Notes: generated by a model from the letters alone, not told the origin. Counted from the first letter of the stretch, positions 22,010 through 35,164 are shown. The stretch is 64,000 bases of DNA from Plotosus lineatus (GCA_024760905.1 CM045735.1:6039661-6103660); one strand, 5' to 3'. Made by a program: numbers and translations.

Positions 22010-22165
22010 ATTTGGCTGTTCCAAATCACCCCTGTCTTGTGGGGTGGGGGTGTTTGCCCTGCAATGGACTGGCAAGCACTCCATGGTCTAGTCTTAGTGT
22101 CAGCTGAGATGTGCACCAGGTTCCCTGCAACCCTAGTAGAATTTATGGGGTTTAAATGAGGTATT
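22010..22165 (+). repeat. S2 SINE tail fragment
   Basis: Reads TTTGGCTGTTCCAAATCACC, GCCCTGCAATGGACTGGCAA and GTCAGCTGAGATGTGCACC. The tail is TGCAACCCTAGTAGAATTTA. Confidence 0.6.
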
Positions 22166-22179
22166 TATATGAATTTTTA

Positions 22180-22458
22180 GGAGTTAGCCTGCTAATCTCA
22201 CAGCAAGAAGGTCATGGTGTCGAGTCCATGGTTCCAGCGTGCTTGCCTGGGTTTCCTCCAATCCTTATTAGGATAACTGGCTGTTCCAAACTGCTCCAGC
22301 TGGTTGGGTGCCGGGGCGCGCGCGCATGCGGGCGTGTGTGTGTGTGTGTGTGTGTGTGTTTGTGTGTGTGTGTTTCGACCTGCGATCGACTCGCAATCTG
22401 TTCAGGGTGCACCCCTCCTTCGCCCAATGTTGAGATAGGCTCCAAATGTATCCAGCTC
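22180..22458 (+). repeat. S2 SINE with internal (GT)n
   Basis: Head AAGAAGGTCATGGTGTCGAG, core CCTGGGTTTCCTCCAATCC. A GC/GT run at 22315-22371 sits at the usual microsatellite position of this SINE. The tail is GTTGAGATAGGCTCC. The SINE ends about 170 bp upstream of the cnot6 promoter. Confidence 0.65.
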
Positions 22459-22624
22459 CAGAGTGAGGTACTTACATATAATTGACAGAACGTTTTTATT
22501 TAAGTATTTTTTTTTTTCATTACAAAAATCAAATTGAACTAAAACCTATTTTTGTTGCACTGTTTATTTTCCATCACAACATCCGCAAAATTTTCCTGCT
22601 TCATTTCTGGCGTAAACATCATTG

Positions 22625-22735
22625 GGGGCGTGACGTAACCTAAACAACCAATCTCCGCGCGTCTCTCAGAATCAGCCAATGAGAACGCGTGTTGTTATCT
22701 CAGTCACCAAACGCTCACGACCGCCATGATTCTTG
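22625..22735 (+). promoter_or_regulatory. cnot6: cnot6 core promoter region
   Basis: A TATA-less, GC-richer island in AT-rich surroundings. It holds a CRE-like TGACGTAA at 22631-22638, CCAAT boxes at 22648-22652 and 22676-22680, and a CCGCCAT (YY1-type, inverse of ATGGCGG) at 22721-22727. YY1 motifs of this kind often sit at the start of housekeeping transcripts, so transcription probably begins at about 22700-22760. No RNA evidence was available. Confidence 0.6.
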
Positions 22736-22824
22736 TTTGCTTTCTGTGAGAAACAGCGGATACAAAGTGGAGCAGAAACAAAGGAAACGCGCAGTCGGCT
22801 TCGTGAACTGGTATGCTTTTACAG
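22730..22824 (+). other. cnot6: cnot6 exon 1 (5' UTR), probable
   Basis: The sequence ends ...TTTTACAG followed by the donor GTAAAC at 22825. The next good acceptor for the coding start is TCTTTCAG at 24336. Splicing 22824 to 24337 gives a 5' UTR with an upstream ATG at 22813. That ATG reads 13 codons and stops beyond the main ATG in another frame. The exon start is not visible. A further non-coding exon after TTTTTCTAG (24132) cannot be excluded. Confidence 0.45.
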
Positions 22825-24346
22825 GTAAACCTAATCACCCCTGAAAGCAACAACAACTTTATTTTAGGGCGAACAAATCGTTTTGGTTGTGTTTTCTTTT
22901 GTGTAAACAGCGTGTGCTCAATATAGTTGTTTGTTTTTACTTTGAACATAAAGTCGCGCGTTAGCTAGCATGCTAAGTCGCGAGCCCTCTGGCGAACTAA
23001 CCGAATCTTAACAATACCACAGCTAATCTAAAAATAAATAAATAAATAAAATAAAAAGCCACACACTCAAACACACATCCGCTTTAGTGTGTGTATTATA
23101 TTTTAATGTTATTCATGTATAATATTCTCTCAGTTGTTAGAAAATATACGTTATTTGCATTTCATGAAGTGTTCCAGAGCTACCCTGTTATTGATATTGT
23201 TACTAAATATAGAAATAATTAATAATTTCTTATTCAAGTGTTTGGCTTCGCAGGTTATAGCTTTATGCAGACACGCGCACACACACATGCACTCATACAC
23301 TTACACAAGCCTCGCTCGGGAGATTTAAGGTACTACCTAGTCAGTCTTCCACCTGGTTATCATTATAGTAAATAAGTCTAAAAATCTCGTTTTTTTAACA
23401 GTTTAAACCATTTTTTCCTTCTATTTAATTTTTGGTGTGTGTTACCTGAAATTACAACACACAAAAGTTTTATTTTGGTGTCAGATCGCCACAAGTCAAG
23501 CGTTTGACATGAATTGCTTTGATTTCACCAGTCACCTGATTAGCAAGCAACCAGGTCATGTCGGATGCACGACATGGGGGGGGAAAAAGCTTGTAACGTG
23601 GAAAACAGCATCGTGTTGTTCTGTTTACATCTTTTAAAATAATTTCACTTGTTCATGGTAAACATGAGCGCGTTAAACTTGGCCGATGCAATCGTTACAG
23701 TAGCGCGCTAACAGGTTGGTGCTAAGTAGCTGTACAACTCGAGGTGTGTGTGTGTGTGTTCTGATCCATTTGACACCATGTTTTAAATCATCTCAGGCTT
23801 TTATATGAATCAAAAATAATTTCCTAACAAGTTTCCTGCCTGTTATCATTTTGTGTCGCTTGCAGATTTGCTTGAAAAACATCTCCCCCAAAACACGGGC
23901 TTCCCATAGAGTTTGTTATCTCAGTCTTAACCGTGTTCCTCTATGGAAATGCAGGTCTGATGAACAGCAGCAGCAGTAGCTCTGTGAAGATTTATGAATA
24001 ATGGAAAATGAGCCCAAAGCTATTGATCTTCTAAAGTGCTCCAGTGTGTTGTGTGTATTCTGATATCCGTTCAGGCTTCCATTGCTCGTCCCTGCAAAGC
24101 TTACTCTTAGACCTCTGTGTGTCTTTTTCTAGGAAGGCCAGCACACACTTTAATGCCCCACCAAAGCCTGGACCGTGGATCCAATTTGTTTCTAGGACTC
24201 TTGCGTAAGAGCCTTATGTGTGTGATGTACACCTCCTAAGATTTGCTCGATAGATTACATCGTCATGACACCCGAGTTTCCTGTGTTTTCTGATGGCCTG
24301 TAATCCAGCGATGGAAATAACTTTGGTGTCTTTCAGTATTACAGGG

Positions 24347-27248
24347 ATGCCCAAGGAAAAATATGATCCGCCAGACCCAAGGCGGATGTACACGATAATG
24401 TCAAGCGAGGAGGCAGCTAGTGGAAAGAAGTCATACTGGGCCGAACTGGAGATCAGTGGTAATTTCTCAGACTACGCCCCCACCCCCTCTATTTCTTGCT
24501 TTAGATAACACCCAGAATTGTTTTCACTTGCCTACAGTGATGAGCCAGATATACTTTGTATGTGGACACCTGACTATCACACCGATGAATGCACCCAAGC
24601 CTGTAGAACTTTGTCGCTTTGTTTTCTATGCTACTAAAAGAACATGTTCCAGCATGATCATACCAATTTGCACCCACTGCCCCAGCAGTACAATCCTCAC
24701 TGTCACTACTGTTGGGCCCTTAAGCCAGGCTCTGTACCCTCGAATGCTCAGTTGTGTAACAATAATAAAAAAAGATAATAATTTGCCCAGGTTGGTGATA
24801 ATCAGAATACTTTATTGATCCCAGAGGAAATTATGTAAACCTCAAATGTCCCATACAAAGCTGACCCCAACCCGACGAGAGATATCTTTGGGCTGGACTG
24901 AACCCTCACTGATGCTCTCCTGACCGTATGTCCAAATCCCTTAAGCCACTTTTCAAACTCCAGTGTGGAAACCTTTCCAGGATGGAATGGAACGTTCATG
25001 AGACAGTCAGGGGTTCACATACTTTAAGCTATACCGTGTATTCAGTTTGATTGATTTGTACTAATGATAATGCTCTTGAGGCCTAGTTATATCATGATTG
25101 TTTATTTTAGTACTTAATGAGATGCGAACATTTAGTTTTTGGATCTGAATCTCTTGGAGTGATCTGAAATTAAATTCCTTTTTAAGAAATGAAACTTTAA
25201 CCTGGTTGTCTGTTTTGCCTTAAGGCAAAGTGAGGAGCCTGAGCACAGCGTTGTGGTCTCTTACCCATTTGACTGCTTTGCACATCAGTGACAACTCCCT
25301 CTCGCGTATCCCTCCGGACATTGCCAAACTACACAACCTGGTATACTTGGACCTCTCATCCAATAAGATCAGGAGTTTGCCCGCTGAGCTAGGCAACATG
25401 GTATCTCTCAGGTCAGTCACTACAGTGTTCAGAGCTTGAACCAGGGGTGTTGGACTTCAGTATGTTCTTGGTTTAGGGTGATGGGTCTTCTATCAATGCG
25501 TTTGATAGCTATGATGTCATGTGATGCCTGAGGGCTGACTTAAATAGATCAATTCCTTTAATGCCACCTGATGTAATATACCTGTCTGTACTCTGCTGTG
25601 TTTATCGCTGCACCAGGAGCTTATAGATCAATTTTCTGTGAAAAGCTGAAAAGCCAGTTTGCTCATTCGAGTCCACTCTTAAAGCTTTTGCATCAGCTAT
25701 AGTTATTATGCAAATATTATTGTTTTGGAGTTAATGCGGATGCGCTGATATCACTTCTCCAGACTGTAAATCATGATCTGATTTTTTTTTTTTTTTTTTT
25801 TTTTTAGGGAACTGCATTTAAATAACAACCAGTTACGAGTCCTGCCTTTTGAGCTTGGAAAACTGTTTCAGTTACAAACCTTGGGTTTAAAAGGTGAGTC
25901 CATGTGCCAATCTGCCAAATAAACCCATGTATAAATAAAGCCAGTGCAAGTAGATTTGAATGAGGATGGGGAATTTCTTCTTTTTTTTTTTTTTTTTTTA
26001 ATTTAACATTCAGAACAACGCTTTAGACTAAGATGCCCATTTTTCTGCCATGCCTTGCCAGGAAACCCACTTGCACAAGACATCATGAACCTCTACCACG
26101 AACCCGACGGGACACGCCGGCTCCTGAACTACCTGCTGGACAATCTGGCAGGCACAAAGCGTGGTAGGTCTCACACATACCGTCCCCCATGTCCGTGGGC
26201 CTCGTATGGAAATACCTAAAATTGGTCATCTTTTGCTGTAGTCGCCACAGAACAGCCGCCTCCTCGCTCATGGGTGCATCTCAAGGAACCCGACAGGACA
26301 CGACCAGCAGGTAAGAAGCTGTCACGCTCAGTCTTGTGGTTGTGGTGACACCTGTGTTTATAGGTTATTATCTGAATTTTTTTGGCTCTTTTAAGGGTAT
26401 TCAGTTTGTTTTGACTGAATGCACAAGTTTCCTGACAAGCCCTCCAAGTTCATGGGCTTAATATCTCTCATTCACATCTTATTTTGGCTCTCTGTGTCTG
26501 TTTACAATAATAAGGCCACGTGAACAGAGGGGGGGGGGGGGTGTAAACAAGAAGATGCGATAACAGAGCTGCGGTGATTCGTAGAAAGCCGAAAAAGTAA
26601 GGGATCAAGTGTTAAGACATAATACGGCATACGATAAAACAAGGGTTGCGCATGCTCATTCGCTCTTTCTCTCTTTCTCGCACACACACACACACGCATG
26701 CTTGCTGTTTGTCTGATATGTTTCGAAGTTACGTGTGGCGTCAGTCCCCCGTGTTGATTGATGGTGTTAAACAGAGTGCGCACATCAACTGCAGGCAGGA
26801 CAGAGCAGACAGTTCTGATGTTTCCAGATCATCATGCCCAGTGCACAGGTCATTAACACTCACACGGTAAGAGTAAGCCGAGGGTTTCAGAAAGGCATCT
26901 TGGCGCGATTCAGTTTCATTTCTACGAGGTAACGCCATGCCTGTAAGGGAATGAGTTAATTTTAAACACGTTGCACGTTCAACGTGGTTAATGGGTTATA
27001 CGTCAGCATCGTACGATGAGGCCGTTAATACTAAAATCCGAGATGTACAGGTTCAAACCTGGGTGCAATTGTGTTATTGTCCTGAGTGTCTGTATTTAAC
27101 TCTGAAATCTCAACATTTATATGATCCTGGTGCTTTAAACTGACTCTGGGGTGTGAAAAGAGACCCGGGAAGTGCAATGGTTCATTAATTAACAGCAAGA
27201 GACAGACAGATCTGTCGCTGATGTTTTCTGTAATCGGTTATCAGGCTT

Positions 27249-27284
<36 letters not shown>

Positions 27285-29827
27285 TCTCACTTAAATGCTG
27301 CTGAGATTTCCCAATATATTTTTACGTTGATGACAGACAGCAGTGTTCACTGAGAGGTTCTTGTCTCTTGTCTGCAGTAGAACGTTGCTGGAGGTAGACA
27401 GTGATGTAGTAGTGATTTATCAGGTGTTCTGTACAGGGCCGTCTTCTGTTAAAATAGAATTAATCACAAATTAGCATCACGCTCCCCCTCAGACTAACGT
27501 AATAATGCCGCTAAATACAATCTCTTTTCTCACACATCATCCTTTACAGGCAGAAGAAAGAGAGCGGGCATTTTATTTTGGATAGTGTGCTGCTTCGTGG
27601 CTAATCAGTACTTGATCAATACATGAAGCACCTCTCAGGCCAAAACAGGCTTTATACATCCATATCAATCTTCCAGCCGAATCGCACCAACACTGAAGTC
27701 ACTAAGGTCTTGTTTTTCCTTTCTTGTTTCCAGCGGTTTCACGGATTCACTCGGGCTGTGAATGTTTGAATGTAATTGAAATGGTTTTGGTTCGGGTTTT
27801 TTTTTACATCATCGCTCACCCCGAAATGATCAGGAACTGCACTGTAAAGGTTCAGTCGTGCTCCATTTACGTAGGAAAATAAACTCGGCCATGTTGAACA
27901 GCTCAACAGATGTCTGCACACGTCTGTATGTCGTTTGTGTTGGAGCGATGTTAAGAAATATGTCCACTAGAGGGCTGTCAAGAGTCTGTGTGCAATAACC
28001 AAAAAAAAACCAAAAAAAAACCACAAGGCAACAAACTTCACTTCCTTCCAACTGTGTTTAATTCATATCCAATCTCCTCCCAACTGTTGTGGATCTGTTG
28101 TAAGGGCTGAGAACCAAAGTGGTTCAGCTTATAAAGAAAACTTTTTGTAAATGTAATTAATTATTTTTGAAAAATGGTACATTCCTGCTATATAATTAAT
28201 AAAAATCAGGGATGATGTTCACAATATGATTTAAGGTAATTAGGAAGATGAAGGGACCATTGTGACACACACAGCTCTTATCCATGTCTATCAAAATATG
28301 ATTATCTAATTTTTCAGTGTTTGTGGGTTGGACCACTGTGACTCTCAGCCCTTCAAATGTGTCCTGTGCCCAGGTGAAGTAACGCCGTATAGATACTCAG
28401 GGTTAGATGCTGGGATTTTTTTTTTCTCTTTTGGAACTGGTATCACTCTAGTTGTAGTTAAGCTTAAAGGGAAATAAACCCAAACTTAATAAAGGATGAC
28501 CTACAGTATATAGTACGTGTCTACACCCTTCCAAACATCTCGTTCTTTTTGCGTCATTTGGAAAAACATGGCAGTTGTAGACGCAGGTGAAAACTGCCTG
28601 ATGATATAAATATAGGTACTTTCGGCATAGTGAGAGTTTGGAAGTCATCCTAAAGAAAACCAGTGTGCTTAGAACGTGCTTTGATGCTGATTGTTTGTTC
28701 CCATCACAGCATTGTTCTCTGTAATGTGCTACAACGTACTATGCGACAAGTACGCCACACGCCAGCTCTACGGCTACTGCCCTTCCTGGGCTCTCAACTG
28801 GGAGTATAGGAAAAAGTCCATCATGCAGGAGATTCTCAGCTGCAGTGCAGATATCATCAGCCTACAGGTCTGACACACATGCATATGTTTGTGTGTGTAT
28901 CCCTCTTCTGGAGATTCTGTACCTGAGGGTTGTATTGAGATGTTGCAGGTGGTGGAGATGTTTAGATTGTTGCGATTTGTGCTGCAGGAGGTAGAGACAG
29001 AGCAGTACTACAGCTTTTTTCTGGTGGAGCTCAAAGAGCACGGGTACGAGGGTTTCTTCAGCCCCAAATCCCGCGCCAGGACCATGTCGGAGTCTGACCG
29101 CAAGCACGTGGATGGCTGTGCCATCTTCTACAAGACCGAAAAGTGCGTGACAGAACATAAGGTGGTTGAATTCGAGGATGATGTGTCCCACCATGCTGAC
29201 TTTCTATCTGCTATGTGTTTGTCTTGGGAATAGGTTCAGCCTGGTGCAAAAACACACGGTGGAGTTTAACCAGCTGGCCATGGCTAACTCTGAGGGCTCT
29301 GAGGTCATGTTGAACAGGGTGATGACCAAGGACAACATCGGGGTTGCCGTGCTCCTGGAACTGCGCAAGGAGATGATGGAGCAATCTGGTCCGTATCTAA
29401 GATCTTGCTCAGGTCACATTCGCCACAATGCATGATGTCGTTAAAGCTTTCGGTGTAATGATATACGTGAATGGTGCTGTGCAGCAGGAAAGCACTTGCT
29501 GAGTATGGAGAAGCAGCTGCTGTTGGTAGCGAATGCTCACATGCACTGGGACCCCGAGTACTCGGACGTAAAGCTCGTCCAGACCATGATGTTCCTGTCT
29601 GAAGTGAAGAACATCGTGGACAAGGCCACACGCAGCCTTAAGCTCTCCTCAGTGTCCGGAGAGACCAACGCCATCCCACTAGTCCTGTGTGCCGACCTCA
29701 ACTCGCTGCCCGACTCCGGTAAGCCGTGTGTGTTTTGCTGTGGATGTCGTGTGTCTGTCTCTCTCTCTGTCTGTGTCTGTCTCTCTCTCTCTGACTCACA
29801 CACACACACACACCTTTTCACATTGGG

Positions 29828-29882
<55 letters not shown>

Positions 29883-31149
29883 AACGCTCACATCTGACGT
29901 CTGTGTAGGTGTGGTGGAGTACCTGAGTACAGGAGGCGTGGACAGCACGCATAAGGACTTTAAGGAGCTGCGATACATCGACTGCCTGACCAACTTTAAC
30001 TGTAATGGCAAGAACGGCACATCCAGCAGCAGGATCACGCACGGCTTCAAGCTGAAGAGTGCCTACGAGAACGGCCTGATGCCTTTTACCAACTACACCT
30101 TCGACTTCAAGGTCTCGTTACATCAGATACAAATTCCATATAAATATATTCGCACATACATGGACTGGGCTCTGATTATTCTCAGTCGTAAGCAGTGGGT
30201 TCTCTATGGTCTCACAGCTGTTTATCTTCCAGTCCTGCAAGTGTGTGTGTATGTGTGGAAAGTTTGTAATTCCACGATAAACACAGCCCTGAGAATTGAA
30301 CCCCCTTTTTTTGTTGCCGTTCACCTTCACCATCTGTGATCATGGGAAACGGGATACATTTTTAACAGGGTCCTTTAAGAAAGGAGAAGCAACTCACTGC
30401 ATCAGTTTAAATTAAATGGGATGTTGCCAGTTGCAAAAATGGTTGTGCGCATGTGTGTCTTGATGGCTTCAGTAATACAGGGTGATCCAAACGAGGTTGA
30501 TGATGATCAAAGGCTAAAGATGATGAAATTAACATTTGCACATGGCAGGAGAGCTCACTTCACTGTCACACACAGCGATCGCCAGCTGGTCATAGGTGTT
30601 CACAAGCTTATCGATGCGAGGGGGTGGATAGCACTTCCCTCAAAGCGTGTTGGGCCCGCACTCAAAATATGAATGTGGCACAGTTCACAGAGGGGTGTGG
30701 CTCGCATTGCATTTCATGGAGGGGGCTGGGCACATGCTTTCTCCCTTCCCTGGTCACTGTTGGTTGTGTGACAGGGAAAGTAATACCTGATGGGTACTAA
30801 ATTCAGGTGGTGGGATGGGGGGAGTTAAAAAGAAGAAAAAAAATTAAACTTGGATTTTTTTTTTGATTTTTTTTGTTGTTAAATTTCCCATAAGTGGTTT
30901 CTGAATGTTTTCTCCATCCTCTGACCTTCTCCACAGGGCGTAATCGATTACATCTTCTACTCTCAGCCTCTGCTGAATGTGCTCGGCGTGCTCGGCCCAT
31001 TGGACCACAGTTGGCTCCATGAGAACAATGTCACTGGTTGTCCGCACCCCCACATCCCCTCCGATCACTTCTCTCTGTTTGCACAACTCGAGCTGCTCCT
31101 GCCCTTCTCGTCTCTGGTCAACGGTCTCCACGTGCCTGGCTGCAGGTAG
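24347..31149 (+). CDS. cnot6: CCR4-NOT transcription complex subunit 6 (deadenylase), complete
   Basis: Mg-dependent poly(A) exonuclease subunit of the CCR4-NOT complex, which shortens mRNA tails in the cytoplasm. Coding exons: 24347-24458, 25225-25411, 25808-25893, 26062-26163, 26242-26310, 28710-28867, 28988-29142, 29234-29388, 29488-29718, 29909-30111, 30937-31149. All introns are GT-AG, and the joins keep frame for 556 codons plus stop (human CNOT6 is 557). The protein starts MPKEKYDPPDPRRMYTIMSS. Leucine-rich repeats span about residues 52-125 (ALHISDNSL, LDLSSNKIRSLP, LHLNNNQLRVLP); in this family they contact the CAF1-type nuclease. The EEP nuclease domain (about 186-556) keeps N194, E239 (SLQE), D411 and N413 (CADLN), D490 and H530 (SDHF). 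TKRVATEQPPPRSW marks CNOT6, not CNOT6L. No break is seen, so it should be active. Confidence 0.96.
24555..25020 (+). mobile_element. Tc1-like fossil in cnot6 intron 2
   Basis: Reads TTTGTATGTGGACACCTGAC, ACATGTTCCAGCATGATCAT, then GATATCTTTGGGCTGGACTG and CTCACTGATGCTCTCC. The tail is GGAAACCTTTCCAGGATGG. These are in the order of a Tc1 transposase 3' half (Asn-Asp and HLWDEL-type regions) but full of gaps. A piece reading ATACTTTATTGATCCCAGAG (24810) looks like a LINE tail inside it. Confidence 0.45.
27249..27283. repeat. (GT)n microsatellite in cnot6 intron 6
   Basis: Pure GT run. The rest of this 2.4 kb intron (26311-28709) holds no element I recognise apart from a G-run at 26527-26541. 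Confidence 0.9.
29834..29879. repeat. (TA)n microsatellite in cnot6 intron 10
   Basis: A TA run ends about 30 bp before the exon 11 acceptor (AG at 29907-29908). A (CA)n tract lies just upstream at 29799-29812. The intron is only 190 bp, so repeat length is a large part of it. Confidence 0.9.
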
Positions 31150-32304
31150 TGCTCCGAGGCAGCTCCCGGCCCCACCTCACTTCTGACCCTCTGCAGGGAG
31201 AGAGAGAGAGAGCGAGAGAGAGGGAGGAGGAGGGGGTAGAGCGAGGCTAAGCCTGTTGTGTTCAAATCTCAGTCCAGTAGGAGGAGTTTGGGTTGAGTTC
31301 AACTTTTATTCCTGATGGATTTTACCTGACGCAGACATTTGTCAGTCTTATCTGTACAACCTGTTTTTTTTTTTGTTTTGTTTTTTTCTCCCCACCCCCT
31401 TCTGTCTTTATTTTTGGGCACAATGTTATCCAGTTTTTTGTTTTTTTTCTTTCTTTCTTCACACTGTATCCCAAACCCAGATGGTTCTGAGTGTACCTTG
31501 TATATTTTACCCGAAGACAATGGTCAACGCTTTTATATTTGAAATATGGCAATACCTTCTCAGACACAAGCAGGGAGTCCAGACCAAGCGCGTACATAAT
31601 CCAGTTTTCTATTTCGGTCCATGCCAATATTATTATTGTTGTTGTTATTTTTATTTTCCTCCCCTGAGGCCAGTTCGATCAGGAATCGTTGATGACACCA
31701 GCTTTAGAGCGACGATCCTCTACTACGTTCTATTAACGCCCTTGTTTCATTTAACCAAAGGGCTCTTTTTTTTTTTTTTTTTTTTTTTAAAACTTGTGCA
31801 GAGAATGAGAGCAGGTCACTCTCCCACTTCTGCCTTCACCATGGTGCTCAAGCATCTTCTGGTGTGGCGGTGATTCCCATTCACCAGCCTCAGAGACTCC
31901 ACCCACCGGACTGCGTCTCACTCGCTGCGATCTGCACCCAGTCAGCCATGCACAGTGTTTTTAATTCTATTTATGTATCAGTGACGTGGAGTTCCAGCCC
32001 CGAGGGCTTGACGTGTACAGCAGTATCAGAGATTAGATGAAGAAGGGAAACCTGTTGTGTTTTTTTTTGTTTTGTTTTTTTTTTGTTTTGTTTTTGTTTT
32101 TTTAAATAATCGTGTAAAATTTGGGCGGCAGTCATTAGCAGCTCTACAGTCCCCACTCAGTCTGAGCACTGCATTGCTTCAATTTTAAAAATAAATGATT
32201 TCTTTTAATCCTACATGATTGTAATGAAAGCAGAACATCTTGATATTTTAGTGTAAATAAACTGATTCTGATTTGAAAACTTTAATGATTGTATTGTAAA
32301 TGAA

Positions 32305-32336
<32 letters not shown>

Positions 32337-34457
32337 AATGTATATTGAACAAGCAGAATGACCGGTATGTGGGTTAGAAAAAGCACTTATTATTATTATT
32401 TTTTTTTTAATTTATTTTTGCATTTCCGCTGTCTTGTTTTGTCATTCACTGTCCTACCTTTTTTTTTTTTTTTTTTTTTTTTTGCACTTTCATGCAACGT
32501 TGTGCCTCACTGCCCCCTTCCTCGCAAGCACTGCCACTTAACTCCTGAACAGCCTGCCTCGAGCCTTTGTGCTCTAACCCCCGACCCGACCCGACACCAC
32601 GCACACAAAATATGTCTGGATGGTTTTGTATGCGTTTCCCTGTCACTCACTTCCCTCCAACGTTCTGTTCAGTGTCTATTGACTGTAATCCTTCGTTCAC
32701 AGTTTACTGCCACTTCCTCCTGCTCAACTCAGGCTCATATCAAACCCCCCTTTTTTTTTGTCCATCCTTCAAACATCCCCAATATCTCGCCTGCTCGCTC
32801 GTCTCTTGTGTTGTGCCATCCGACGCATTTCGCTGCAAAGCCAAGTGTAAAGCTCTTCATCTTCTGCCACGACCAGAACCAATCAGGCAGCGACGCGTTC
32901 ATGCTAGACCCGCCTCCCCCAGGGCTACGTCCGTGTAGCGTGCTCTCGTCTCATGGTTGATTTTTCTATTAACCATCATCCCGTGATTCACTGATATGTG
33001 CTTACAAGGCCAATCTGTCTTTTTTTGTCTTTCCTATTTTTATTTTATTTTTTGGATAATTTCCCCTCCTGAAGTCTCATTTTAAAAATGGAATAGCTTG
33101 AAAAACACTCATTGTGTCTGACTAGTGCAGCTACCCGTCATCTTTCCATGTGTGTCCGTGTGTCACATCACACACACACACACACGCAGACACACAAACA
33201 GAGATGCTTTTGCCCCGAGTCAGAAATCAGTTTTAATCATTTTCACTGAGCAGTTGTAAGGAATTACAGGATGGGAACTCGTCTCACTGCCACTTCTTCT
33301 TTTTTTCTCTCTCTCTCTCTTTTTTTTTTTTTTTTTCTCTTTTCACTGCTCCTTTTTTCTTTTTTTTTTCCTTATTATTATTTTTTTTAAACAAAAACAA
33401 CCTGTCTGGATCTTCTGTTGGATTGCTGAAGGTGTTGTAGCTGAAAAGTTTTTTTTTTTTTTTCTTTTGTAAAGTGTGAATAAATTATGTATCAGAGTTT
33501 CTTTTCTTTGACATGAATTGTGTTGTATCACGATATCTTACTTGTTTTCTCGTTATTTTGTCTTTTGGGGTTTTTTTGTAATACTTAAAACCAAATTTTT
33601 TGTAAAAATGTTGGCACACTGAACTATAGATTTGTATGGTTGCTAACTTTCACTTCAAGATACTTTTAAGGGAAAAAAATAACATCAGTGGAATTTAGAG
33701 GAAAATCACAGAAATAAAGAGTCGTCATTGTCACCAAACTCAATTTCTTTTTAAAGCTTTATGTGGTTTTTTCATCTGGTTTGTAAAATGTATGATTTTT
33801 TTTGTTTTGTCTTTTTTAAATTTTATTTTAAAGAAATATAGATGCAGCACCGCCATCATTTCCTGTCATCCTTTCTTTTTTCCCGCTTATTTCGCACTTG
33901 ACAAAGTTTTATCAGCTAGGATGTCAGAGACGGGACAGACCTGTCTCACCTCCTGATGTGAGACACACAAACACTCCTGGGTGTCCTCCTTATGCTCTGT
34001 TCTGTACTTTTCTCCAGCACATGAGAAGCCAGTCACTTCTGATATGTGGACATGTTTCATTACATGTTGGGATGCCGTTACAGCTAATTCGGATATTATT
34101 ATTATTATTATTATTATTATAAACAATAACTCCATGTGTTCATGTCACATTTCTTAAATTCTGGCAATAATATTTTCCCTCTACTCCTTTTTTTAAAAAA
34201 ATGAAATTTTCAGAATTGCCTGGCTTTGCTCTGTATATTGTCCTGTTGATAGGCCACCCACCCTGGTTGTTCTGGAGCTCGTCGGTAGGATTAGTGCAGT
34301 GCGAAGGCTTGTGATTTGGCTTTGATTGAGCTGGAAGTCAATAAGTATTTAGAAACTGTCACTATATGATGCACTGGACCAACTCTTGTTTACCATTTAT
34401 GAAATACCAGCAAAACACTTGCACAATGTTTTAAAAAGAATGTTAAAAAAAAAAAAA

Positions 34458-34489
<32 letters not shown>

Positions 34490-34775
34490 GTATATATATA
34501 TATATGTATATGAAGAAGTATAAATATAAAAAAAGGCAGCTGTTTTTATTCTAATATGAGGAAGTGTTTAAAAAAAACAAACAAACAAAAAAAAAAAACA
34601 AATGGTAAACAAGGCGTTTTGGGTTTTTATTTTTTTCTTTTTTTTTTTTTTTTCATTCTCTTGGTTCTTCTCTTCTGAGTAGTGGTGTGTTTTATAACAG
34701 GTTCTGCGTGTCTCCTTTACACCTCTGTATTTTTTGCCTACTCATGGTCGAATAAATTCTACATCTGTTTAAACT
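31150..34775 (+). other. cnot6: cnot6 3' UTR
   Basis: About 3.6 kb of T-rich, non-coding sequence follows the stop. It is free of SINEs although they crowd both sides, which supports its being a constrained UTR. AATAAA hexamers occur at 32256, 33479, 33713 and 34751. The last is followed by TTGGTTGTGTTTC, a GT-rich downstream element, and SINEs resume about 90 bp later. A Pumilio-type TGTAAATA (32252-32259) overlaps the first hexamer. TA-rich and T-run microsatellites lie at 34457-34510 and elsewhere. Confidence 0.65.
34751..34756 (+). terminator. cnot6: cnot6 distal poly(A) signal
   Basis: AATAAA with a GT-rich element about 20 bp downstream (TTGGTTGTGTTTC). It is the best-supported of four hexamers and the last before repeats resume. 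Confidence 0.6.
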
Positions 34776-34865
34776 TGGTTGTGTTTCATTTTTTAAAAAT
34801 TTGGTGTTTTCTCAGAAAAAGTGTTTGTTAATCTCATTGGCTGTCTTACCTGAATGTGTTGGCCC

Positions 34866-35118
34866 GTCCGCCCTGCAGCACAGCAAAATGGTCCTGGGTT
34901 TGAGTTCTGGGCTTTTCTGTGCACCCCCCCCCCCCCAACCCCGCTTGCATGGGTGTCCTCCAAGCAGTCCAGTTCCCTCCCACAGTCCAAAGCCCATGAA
35001 CATTGGGCCAACTGGCCGTTTCCAATTGCTCATACATGTCTGAACGGCTGGGTGAGCTGTTCAGGGTCAGCTGGGGTGAGCACCGGCCTCCCCTCGACCA
35101 TAAAAAGATTAAGCAATG
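34866..35118 (+). repeat. S2 SINE copy
   Basis: Head CAAAATGGTCCTGGGTTTGA, a C-run at 34923-34937, core CAGTCCAAAGCCCATG, tail GTGAGCACCGGCCTCCCC. Confidence 0.7.
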
Positions 35119-35164
35119 AGTGTGTTTTTATTTTTGAAGAAATAGTTTTTCGTCCACTTCATTT

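Noticed and set aside
29305..29631. - strand ORFs across cnot6 exons 8-10
   Set aside because: They are shadows of coding exons whose + strand translation matches CNOT6 exactly at splice sites.
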